Origin: Ochromonadaceae sp. CCMP2298
Lineage: Eukaryota; Sar; Synurophyceae; Ochromonadales; Ochromonadaceae
Reading direction: 5' to 3'
DNA: 15,614 bases
Assembly (NCBI GenBank): GCA_026770595.1
Contig: MU634107.1
Location: 1 to 15,614, forward strand
In this document: positions 13,501 through 15,614 of the stretch, one piece after another
How the letters are laid out: every line of letters begins with the position of its first letter
Numbering within the stretch: position 1 is the stretch's first letter
Notes under the pieces: generated by a model
What the model saw: the letters and a program-made list of their open reading frames with translations, nothing else
What the model was told of the DNA's origin: nothing
The model's database searches: none
Made by a program: the position numbers and the translations under genes

Positions 13501-14703
13501 ATTGGTAACGTTGGTGGCATTGTTATTGGCCTCTCTTTTACTAGGGTTGGCCTCTGCTCTTGCCTCATCCTGCTGCTCCTGGTGCACCAAAGAGTCCGTG
13601 GTCTTGTCTGCCTTGTCTCCCTTGTCTGTGACTTTGTCTGTGGGCCCGGGCGACGGCTGTCCCTTGGCCGCCTTGAGCTTCATCGAGGCCTTCGAGGGTG
13701 ATGCTCCCACCACCCCCACCACCCCCACCACAGGTGAGGATGACTTCTCACCACTTACACCACTCACCACACCCACACCGATCACACTCCCACCTATGAC
13801 GGATATCACGTCAGACATTGCCGCCACCCTGACCGCCTCCTGCCACTCTTCCAGCCTCAGCAGGATCACCATCAATCTAGATATGGCAACCAGGATCTCC
13901 GATGCATTGCGCGTCTGCAGCCCGAGGGCCAGTAGGCCGTAGAAGGAAGCCAGAGACGAGCGAAACCCCTCCTCCGTAGCAGACCGCCCCACGCGCAGCT
14001 GCCGTGCGTCTCCGAAGGGCGATAGGCAGTTGAGAGACGCTTGGGACAGAATGCCGCGCAGGATGTTGACATGCTCTGCGGAGAGGATGCGCACTTTGGG
14101 GGCGGGCAGCCGTACGCGCACGACGGCCTCTTGGCATATCTGGAAGATCATGGAGACCAGAGGCTCGAGCGTCTGGCACTTCAAAGAGGTGCACTTCTCC
14201 CTCTCCAGGAGCTTCAGACACGCATGCAGGGCCACCGCAGCCATGTGCATCGGGTCGGCTTCTGTCTGGGCTGGTTGGGGCGGCTCGGGCAGCTCCTCTG
14301 AGCAGCGCTGGATCATCAGCTTACCGATGTGCTCGAACACCACCGACTGCCGGCTCACCAGGCTAGCCACCGCGTCCTGGTTCCTAAACGATCCCACCAG
14401 CTCCCTGGAAAAGCGCAGTTGGAAAAAGATGCGTCCGAGGTTGACGTTGTCACCGTAGATGATTAAATCCTCGGGCAAGTCTGAGTTGTACAGCGTGCTC
14501 TCCGGCGGCGTGGCCGCGGCCGTGGCGGGTGCCTCGGCTGCCGGAGCCTCTTCTGATGGAGGGATGACGACATCCGACACGAAGAGACGATTCAAGTAGT
14601 CCGCGTCGCAAAGGTTCTCGTAATTGAGAGCCAGTATTTGATCGTCATCACGGGAGAATTTCAGCACAGCCCCCAGCTCGTTCCGCCCCCAGAATCGGTT
14701 CAT
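1525..14703 (-). CDS. Giant HERC-like HECT E3 ubiquitin ligase (RCC1 propeller, LamG, FN3-SPRY, HECT)
   Basis: This single ORF encodes 4392 residues, comparable in size to animal HERC1 and HERC2 (about 4800). HECT ligases take ubiquitin from an E2 onto a catalytic Cys and pass it to substrate. Here the motif is LPKAHTCFFSINLP with Cys4337. Domains in order: seven RCC1-type repeats (590-954), LamG/concanavalin-like (about 2126-2283), FN3-like (about 3188-3301), SPRY (about 3304-3459) and HECT (about 3911-4372). The segments between are mostly Leu/Ala-rich and probably helical scaffold. There is no signal peptide or convincing membrane span, so a cytosolic or nuclear protein is likely. The ATG at 14703 has G at -3, and an in-frame TGA lies 45 bases upstream (14746-14748), which supports this start unless a 5' intron exists. 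The tail after the Cys (AIFNCTEMDADF) resembles the large HERC C-terminus (AINNCRSIDMDNY). It lacks the second RCC1 propeller or WD40 domain of human HERC1, so it is HERC-like and not a clear orthologue. No intron interrupts 13.2 kb. Gly-rich inserts occur at several linkers. Confidence 0.93.
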   Translation of the reverse strand: MNRFWGRNELGAVLKFSRDDDQILALNYENLCDADYLNRLFVSDVVIPPSEEAPAAEAPATAAATPPESTLYNSDLPEDLIIYGDNVNLGRIFFQLRFSRELVGSFRNQDAVASLVSRQSVVFEHIGKLMIQRCSEELPEPPQPAQTEADPMHMAAVALHACLKLLEREKCTSLKCQTLEPLVSMIFQICQEAVVRVRLPAPKVRILSAEHVNILRGILSQASLNCLSPFGDARQLRVGRSATEEGFRSSLASFYGLLALGLQTRNASEILVAISRLMVILLRLEEWQEAVRVAAMSDVISVIGGSVIGVGVVSGVSGEKSSSPVVGVVGVVGASPSKASMKLKAAKGQPSPGPTDKVTDKGDKADKTTDSLVHQEQQDEARAEANPSKREANNNATNVTNATAGTLTSGQHSNSSSNLKSWGPKLPEKGDKVDRKLVGKGKAEARGIQEILDPNLYPAQELESYITANPSFAQHARTPNQGLSPPRVSKKGGGNNGNNGEEGAVPDLVDPSWSAKSVDLGARHKKSMQEFRESLRALVRVPKPVLKVLHDGCAVVALEDKGEPVVSPIPALVSQYTRARPAEAQSVSSYVWSCGQNSYGELGMGDSTMRKSFAKVSCLDDKRVVSIGAGNEHSLFVTQEGKLYTAGYNDNGQCGMGSTQQVRQPTVVAALEGEEIAQVHVYNGCEHTLAVTREGKIFSFGYNYRGQLGLGSTTSESTPRPIRGLLSRRVVLAACSYHHSVMLCADGSLYSCGRNDSGQLGHGDTVDKKTPQTVISCPKGIVSISCGQFHTVAATSSGAAFVCGKNDYGQLGIENSSNVKIFTEIGGHPEIEQIVQVCCGYYHTLILSNSGIVAGFGRNDYGQLGLGHAQPKVYSCTAIGTLRDKGVRMVSAGCYHSVVITANGMLYVFGRNNHGQLATGDQEERHSPHPVDDFVGQRILSVAAGFYHTIVLTTAPVAVGVKLSGGLSVTDVVEAAGVSVGLCDPLEGTLTDAPSPHAVLMKDTALLTGIVSSSKVSSVIVPFTFERRSRTSIRELLLFLLNHVDTLACFAPVETPTAPSAPTSAPVSLSASASLHWVANVLSSVVSMLHLCSGVLEDTAGAKLPISFEEALDFTLKLVRMTALLLRTHGDCLALCLSKSVASGFEDDDLGYMQQLLEKRPPTEAETEASKIVSTLEECLSIGIEVGDGAGVEEGVCRSLSQLRRKLLTLYFAVTPDQQQNPKYQAILTDIAGSFAQCHDLLLPSPALVGEFFSLLRGSTIPTPTPSTHPSVSSPCLRMLTLFTAAYRSSDNVVRLFQTSKLHALKVFGHMLALYGHFSMHSLKNRHTSEVRRLISVLDHCVSNFIKCAVPIIFAAAPPVAEPPLRLGDAKAHAELFSLGVGIIREVLQDATRLVDYVLSQPQSDEVLGLLRYGTIIPSILPSILIYGIAFTKYGCLMLEVTPDLALLVQRLQLIGPRQEGQTQARNVITTAMVSAKSVASSAVDKRPGVSPSEADTARAGAEIPKGESEAEAFSDELFQSKRDPQQISWWFRLIKLSTTFISKMAAVMVNPPSARACALPIARGGLTRNEPRAYVLSRDEPEELCSLKMQRIVYHDVWRFICYAPPTNGDTIEYVRGEQERAEMERPSELVALCGSFREREKTHDAVYKMLTQGQSHQSPSPSKSSAQISMQLFLGIEEALLQAVVHLSGMPLALPLPLAVSATLPTGASISTVPVPVDPWARSQAFRAIARFTKRLHSRRSALVSSSGSWTHLLARISRVVDIFSSVIVRGQLKLTHCAPLPLPRLGKEGKRARTLWRRAIMLVVCAARWRSCWRLRARQLVPSAVIFVSAAVDLVTNDLSVVPEEEELCARVGRVLRCFGEATQSAENCAVGLSTVQGLLEGLTANSLKCDVLTVLIGALRERGEAHSAMMERFPSSSAVRCCAEGALHRDQSASRSLQQHLVRQTTLFALSPGVFSHYDLQLLSSSVRFLQLCMTPDRDPPIPLPILKALLVALSNCIPAVEVEEKVSKKGSVVRERNAAYRRTSHVLLCFLQACTHQSLSGRPHLCAQLLSLHNELVCSCQASRLESMRSDALSEEVSRMSLDGKDQKQKEGSRRRCQDLITKPREFCRTVEGFVVQGEKLLNNYKGVDFTIACWLLVAKKSPSKHSFITGKVSHNDAWPLVLLRSDGKIDILFGHNNEFDRISTEASVPQGVWTHLAVIVEQKKIKVFMNGVMDSQVNASKGNGRAVLFPLLIGSCPLNVRTRVSYVKEGFDGMLAQYKYYSRALSPIHVKVVYDAGPPETSDLSARLVYQMISSLKCLLGPLSPPYVREGLTATAATMHLLFVTDASRRTRFAALSVLSDILLLDVVEDMELSPNWVNPVSAATATATALSNPHAPPTLLVTAAPFLHSFSGFHERLVGYFLRLAGVCWAPHFLHDLAQDSDLNTNSPTGAGAGMGMGAGAGAGAGMDVGMGVGGEDWEDTLLSEFLRFSPCLSIVSEPTPQSLSANGSTASMVDKLAAKEEVRGQICNHVIKLLFRLSAVPRWSAAISGAMQKVLDGYAAHIAHSLEVPPVLKVDAVGAALLLGGGSSGAYTGTEARTFYGDAPGRILSLNKTTNFATLVCWNDLYGHQQIVRVRMADLIIRERQDVLALGQMRSLLPHVLGVLEALSGYIPLLLSDYLSTLSEHAFQKTLLRAMRPVEIFVFSQLLHALSTVADPGPSSARLMAVLQQAAMATLPLPPEAHHLGNFRGGTGVGGVGMGAGGDRSLSSLWLRSANYVASMPERVVLKSFLAVDEIKTLSDYVGMNFSLSTDSLLVPAQARLLKQGRLSELVQLLAAQEGPRDAAHVCLLAEIEQDGAVGGASSNTPTASLGGDVGVGGEGYLISDWPPSAQWPSAVESAVSELDCADTLLLLHLLRRTIVLSSRSMLSARPVHQGWAREEVVWQSLLPSGGFDLCLIDMLQPRECGAWRGLCAGLYPRRVEVTQMLGSGLRYCALTLLQSNPAKSENVFASLDIFPRILHTTLHWAAYCDLQGGEEVSVWLLRTLLPALSFIENAPVALQLTQLCMHLVRRLGVKAFGDYLPSRELLDLARSNNFTLLRARAQEHMLKYKTHNMGNISPLTYNLTQLVCGLELIQRQGALSVEGVGAGAGAGVGVGAGGVVAGVSGVSVVGDILIPPGSSTKATLSAKALCARLQGVETAPPRVTSVRSCSVDADLSACATLNLSLGLGDWGAGQGVEGEGGGQGEHVIVEVALGTTSPKSSDGFLETVYCGASLRFVQSGLVPDCTYYMKCRAYVGSNPLAWSCVVEFRTQKGVLFTFDAMKCGPDILLGEDGLTASYANDDNWSTLMGSRAFSSGVTHWDIRINASSTAYVFVGVASSSADLSSFLGGCAHGWGFIGEQALYHNREKVKVYGESFASGDIVGVTLDLTQGTLSFSRNHKSLGVAFDKMYGELYPAVAFYNVGQELEILVDGFKTTSSFESIPVSPSRLNMDDISLLNELVLCLYRGHPLSHRLQGLVVEHCNQWVLAGHVRHRAVSGRYVFLATESPLLRKVGLTVGERVRTKYAVAEVAGAAYSKLWFKMNPAGDVWYFSMQQVAEGRAKKLFMRCTYEEEGEMPEEGLYQVTYDVAAVQELLDPARWSEEMDLVLLAFLERLSGGGGGVGEGGEEGAWAVSAQQVTDNFRTLQQQFSRIMLGSTALAHRWGIAGPKRKAVLARIGLLRLLNQMLQLYLPFLISDSTSKPFAANQPTLSDDFAPMVVSLKFGTTGKSSNYSGQGLGQGGLVQGQAQGQQQWQQQGQGQSFLTDQSCWPLMCLSWDDAPCASSVTATELLTPLHALRRLIFHPTKMSHLWEVLRRTLTRPAKTEDDYDYPEDLPHVKINRLKSFRAKEASELMQIPGEDLMLSSMFCQLWRELRQYNDEKLRISYSHPMDDGQSRTFKIKFEGEGVDDYGGPYREIFQQIFDELQSMDPSAVEGQEGGDLESSMGMGLGGMGGGLGSVQSSQEKRPSSWVAGEGMQSPAASLEATPGGGTGASTAGGTAGTGGGGGVGGVGATPTRCFLPLLMPTPNWTADIDCTERYRYMFHPAACSPLKMDLFHFMGQLVGIAVRSRITLDLNLPSYVWKYVVCERLTERDIASFDAPAYDFLQRLGAAHRQLSRVEGEGEGAALSALQSNALELICDLTWSYTRSDGVLLELLEGRGQEPVALTEVGRYLVLYTEARLTESREAIGMFRRGLVSILPESALGLLNWEELQAVVCGARVIDVERLRDNTEYDDDLSPEDEHILIFWEVLSAFTEAEKSAFLRFIWARPTLPPAGVEFTQKMRVLSAVGDDATLKPDQYLPKAHTCFFSINLPRYSTRDIMRDKLLFAIFNCTEMDADFRTTEPEIAGWGGASSVPDWQGV
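1588..2973 (-). other. HECT catalytic domain (residues about 3911-4372), catalytic Cys4337
   Basis: The N-lobe starts at RTFKIKFEGEGVDDYGGPYREIF, followed after an insert by LMPTPNW, YMFHP and FHFMGQLVGIAVRSRITLDLNLPSYVWK. Near the end of the N-lobe are GLLNWEELQAVVCG and the FLRFIWARPTLP strand. The C-lobe carries LPKAHTCFFSINLPRYS with the thioester Cys encoded at 1693-1695. All the usual HECT landmarks are present, so the enzyme is probably active. The tail extends 55 residues past the Cys, longer than the roughly 30-36 of many HECT enzymes and closer to large HERC proteins. Two inserts break the N-lobe: about 90 residues at 3955-4045 and a short EGEGEG run near 2240-2262. Confidence 0.95.
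2569..2841 (-). other. 90-residue Gly/Ser/Thr-rich insert inside the HECT N-lobe (residues 3955-4045)
   Basis: Between the helix ending QQIFDEL and the strand FLPLLMPTPN most HECT domains have only a short loop. Here 91 residues intervene, rich in Gly, Ser, Thr and Met (SSMGMGLGGMGGGLG, GGGTGASTAGGTAG, GGGGGVGGVGATP). The reading frame is open throughout. No GT-AG pair with intron-like composition stands out, so I treat it as translated. It is likely a surface loop that does not disturb the fold. Confidence 0.8.
3335..3422 (-). repeat. Gln/Gly coding repeat (CTGTCC / CTGCTG units)
   Basis: The + strand is built of CTGTCCC, CTGCTGC and CTGCGCC units. It encodes a Gln/Gly run of about 29 residues (GQGLGQGG, QGQAQGQQQ, QQQGQGQ; residues about 3761-3790). 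It is a separate repeat type from the GGGTRT tracts and falls in the linker ahead of the HECT domain. Confidence 0.8.
3772..4266 (-). other. Unnamed conserved-looking block between SPRY and HECT (residues about 3480-3644)
   Basis: From MDDISLLNELVLCLYRG to LVLLAFLERL the sequence has dense hydrophobic and aromatic positions (KLWFKMNPAGDVWYFSMQQV, LFMRCTYEEEG) and no low-complexity insert, unlike its flanks. This suggests a folded mixed alpha/beta domain. I cannot name a family for it. A Gly/Glu linker (GGGGGVGEGGEEG) ends it. Confidence 0.4.
4327..4794 (-). other. SPRY domain (residues about 3304-3459)
   Basis: Visible SPRY features are SSGVTHWDIRINASSTAYVFVGVAS, a GWGFIGEQALYHNREKVKVYG strand pair, then GDIVGVTLDLTQGTLSFSRNHKSLGVAF and LYPAVAFYNVGQELEI. 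SPRY domains bind peptide partners and usually choose substrates in ubiquitin ligases. Human HERC1 also carries one SPRY domain, but near its N-terminal half; here it sits about 450 residues before the HECT domain. Confidence 0.88.
4801..5142 (-). other. FN3-like domain (residues about 3188-3301)
   Basis: The segment opens with PPRVTSVRSCSVDADLS and closes with LVPDCTYYMKCRAYVGS and WSCVVEFRTQ. This is the Leu-x-Pro-x-x-x-Tyr-x-x-(hydrophobic)-x-Ala pattern of fibronectin type III F and G strands. An internal Gly/Glu-rich insert (GAGQGVEGEGGGQGEH) interrupts it in a likely loop. It abuts the SPRY domain, as in other FN3-SPRY ligases. The assignment is from pattern only, so moderate. Confidence 0.55.
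5225..5315 (-). repeat. Gly-Ala/Gly-Val coding repeat before the FN3-SPRY region
   Basis: C-rich + strand sequence built from CCCGCCCC, CCCACGCC and CACC units encodes about 28 residues alternating Gly with Ala or Val, then VAGVSGVSVVGD. It lies shortly before the FN3-like domain (start about 5142). It is a likely flexible spacer and again is G-rich on the coding strand. Confidence 0.75.
6449..6500 (-). repeat. Short Gly-Val/Gly-Met coding repeat
   Basis: CCCGCACCCATACCCACACC-type sequence encodes a GGTGVGGVGMGAGG run (residues about 2735-2751). It has the same GGGTRT base motif on the coding strand as the tracts at 7309-7400 and at 369-534 in the neighbouring gene. It is probably a linker expansion. 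Confidence 0.75.
7309..7400 (-). repeat. Gly-Ala/Gly-Met/Gly-Val coding repeat, G-rich on coding strand
   Basis: On the + strand this is a run of CCCATA, CCCACA, GCCCGCTCCTG and CCCCCG units, so the coding strand is G-rich with many runs of three or more G and is G-quadruplex prone. It encodes about 30 residues alternating Gly with Ala, Met or Val (residues about 2435-2465). A 20-base segment at 7342-7361 recurs exactly at 7378-7397, a 36-base or 12-codon period, which points to a recent in-frame duplication. It lies between scaffold segments and not inside a named domain. Confidence 0.85.
7855..8328 (-). other. Laminin-G / concanavalin-like domain (residues about 2126-2283)
   Basis: The segment has the typical order of such jelly-roll domains: FTIACWLLV near the start, then an alternating hydrophobic strand with DGKIDILFG, then GVWTHLAVIVEQKKIKVFMNG (the usual W-x-H-L-A-V ... 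V-Y-x-N-G strand pair), and an end marked by FDGMLAQYKYYSRALSP. It probably recognises substrates or partners. Domains of this fold next to HECT domains are known in protist ligases. I saw no metal-binding residues clear enough to claim calcium binding. Confidence 0.8.
11842..12936 (-). other. RCC1-like domain: seven repeats forming one beta-propeller (residues 590-954)
   Basis: Seven consecutive repeats of about 52 residues carry the RCC1 signature. Examples are GQNSYGELGMGD, GYNDNGQCGMG, GYNYRGQLGLG, GRNDSGQLGHGD, GKNDYGQLGI, GRNDYGQLGLG and GRNNHGQLATGD. Each is followed by an AGxxHS/T-type strand (GAGNEHSLFVT, SCGQFHTVAAT, SAGCYHSVVIT). Seven repeats close one propeller. In RCC1 and HERC proteins such propellers bind protein partners or GTPases. 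Which partner applies here cannot be read from sequence. Human HERC1 has two such domains and HERC2 three; this protein has one, placed near the N-terminus. Confidence 0.93.
13369..13806 (-). other. Disordered, repeat-rich linker before the propeller (residues about 300-445)
   Basis: This segment is rich in Gly, Val, Ser, Asn, Lys and Asp. It contains a VVGVVGVVG run encoded by triplet-like CCACCACCC repeats (about 13705-13735). It also has a Lys/Asp run (TDKVTDKGDKADKTTD) from a 9-base CTTGTCTGY repeat at 13603-13629 with a further degenerate copy to 13642. An Asn/Thr-rich piece (NNNATNVTNATAG) follows. It separates the helical N-terminus (1-300) from the RCC1 domain and is probably a flexible linker. 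Confidence 0.7.
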
Positions 14704-14734
14704 TTCCGCAGCGCTCTCAGCTCTCGAGGGAGAA

Positions 14735-14749
14735 TCAGAACAACATCAT
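14735..14749 (-). promoter_or_regulatory. Upstream ORF of 4 codons (MMLF stop)
   Basis: On the minus strand ATGATGTTGTTCTGA ends 31 bases before the ligase ATG and is out of frame with it. Its ATG has G at -3 and A at +4, no worse than the main start. If the TATA box at 14873-14880 sets the transcript start, this is the last of two uORFs a scanning ribosome would meet. Confidence 0.4.
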
Positions 14750-14753
14750 GCCT

Positions 14754-14771
14754 CTAGACCGGCAGACTCAT
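14754..14771 (-). promoter_or_regulatory. Upstream ORF of 5 codons (MSLPV stop)
   Basis: On the minus strand ATGAGTCTGCCGGTCTAG lies 50 bases before the ligase start, with G at -3. It is the first ATG downstream of the putative TATA box. Its functional role depends on the true transcript start, which is not visible. Confidence 0.4.
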
Positions 14772-14872
14772 TCCACTCGGTCCTTGGCTCCGTTTGATTG
14801 TGCCTGGCCTGGAAACCCGCAGATTCCGTGCGAGGCCTCTTGAGCAGTCCGACTTCAAAGACACTATGCGCG

Positions 14873-14880
14873 TTTTTATA
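14873..14880 (-). promoter_or_regulatory. Candidate TATA box (TATAAAAA) of the ligase gene
   Basis: The minus strand reads CTCTATAAAAACGCG here, 170 bases upstream of the ligase ATG. A start about 30 bases downstream would give a 5' UTR of about 140 bases. No clear initiator motif was seen at the expected position. Confidence 0.45.
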
Positions 14881-15614
14881 GAGCGTTTCGCAAGCCAAAA
14901 ACCATAAGAAACCCCAGCCACCTTCCATTCCCGACCTGCAAAACCCACTCCCAGAGCCCCCCTCGGCGGGTCTGGGTTTTCTTCTGGTTTCTCCCCAGCT
15001 TTTCGATGCAACTCGAGCCTCTCGATCTTTCGGTCCGGGCGACCGATCTCATTAAATCCTGCGCAGTGCTCCAGCCGCGCGATTTCTCTGAATGGAGAAT
15101 GTTCCGCAGAGCCCGCTTGTTGTGTCCCGTAATCTGCCTCCAAACAAATGGTGCGAGTGCTCCGATACGTTGACAGCGGTGTTGCCGTTGGTGGAGGTTG
15201 AGGAACAGCAGCGAGCCGCAGCGGTTTCCGGAAAAAAGAAACCCAGATCCCCTAAAATAGTAATTTCGTCCCGAGGGCGGAACAGGGGTCTTTCCAGACC
15301 GAGGGTTTTTGTTTAGGTTAAGGATAACCTGGGATAGCTGTCCCTGTGAAAGGTTTAAGTTGGCTGTTTGATCCCCTGGCGATAAGTCGGGGGAGGCGCT
15401 CTGGCTTTGGTGATTCAATCTACATCGCATTGCAGCATTGCGCACAACTTCGATTTTAATTTAGCGAACGAGTTGAATAGCTAGACATCTTCTTTTTTAT
15501 TTACCGAATGATATATTGATGGGAACTTCAAATCGGGGAGGGAGACTTCAAGGTTTTTACGTGGCGCTATCAAGCCGCTCTAGTATACTATAGACGTCGA
15601 TTTCTAGTTCCATG

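Larger units (their letters stand above)
14704..15614. other. 5' flank of the ligase gene, no supported gene
   Basis: Composition drops to about even GC/AT, and AT-rich toward 15440-15560, unlike the coding region. It holds the TATA box, two uORFs and a short palindrome (AGGTTA-AGGA-TAACCT, 15315-15330). Overlapping minus ORFs of 60, 129 and 189 codons and a + ORF of 74 codons exist, but none shows a recognisable motif. The last three bases are an ATG on the + strand, so a divergent gene starting there is possible but cannot be judged. Confidence 0.6.

Noticed and set aside
15092-15316. 74-codon + ORF in the ligase 5' flank
   Set aside because: It overlaps opposite-strand ORFs, has no recognisable motif, and nothing around it suggests a promoter or terminator for it.
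1-15614. CRISPR arrays, tRNA/rRNA genes, transposases or integrases
   Set aside because: No spaced direct repeats of CRISPR type, no cloverleaf-like segments, and no transposase or integrase motifs were seen on either strand.

Overview
The window is eukaryotic, from a protist-like, moderately GC-rich genome. The evidence is a 4392-residue HERC-type HECT ubiquitin ligase, a probable spliced 3' exon with a pyrimidine-rich AG acceptor, a TATA box with short upstream ORFs, and no bacterial operon layout. I cannot place the species. The Gly-Met, Gly-Val and Gly-Ala runs, encoded by GGGTAT/GGGTGT-type simple repeats, are a genome-style signature seen in both genes. Lineage candidates (for example an ichthyosporean or an intron-poor stramenopile) are guesses.

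Layout. 1-95 is a perfect 7-bp tandem repeat, most likely inside an intron. 139-911 (+) is the last exon of a gene I do not recognise, with a Gln-rich then Gly/Met-rich segment and a compact, conserved-looking C-terminal part. 912-1524 is the convergent intergenic region. It holds stacked inverted repeats, a minus-strand AATAAA and a purine-rich direct repeat just after the ligase stop. 1525-14703 (-) is a single uninterrupted ORF for the giant ligase. 14704-15614 is its 5' flank, with a TATA box, two tiny uORFs and otherwise no gene I can support.

The ligase reads in order: helical N-terminal region, a disordered Lys/Asp/Ser/Gly stretch, one complete seven-bladed RCC1-like propeller, a long helical scaffold, a laminin-G/concanavalin-like domain, more scaffold, an FN3-like domain fused to a SPRY domain, an unnamed block, and a C-terminal HECT domain with the catalytic Cys at residue 4337. 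The HECT tail resembles that of large animal HERC proteins, but the set of accessory domains differs. Glycine-rich inserts interrupt the linkers and even the HECT N-lobe.

The two genes converge and share no evident pathway. The main points of interest are the ligase architecture, the intron-free 13-kb ORF, the frame-biased G-rich repeats common to both genes, and the structured convergent 3' region.
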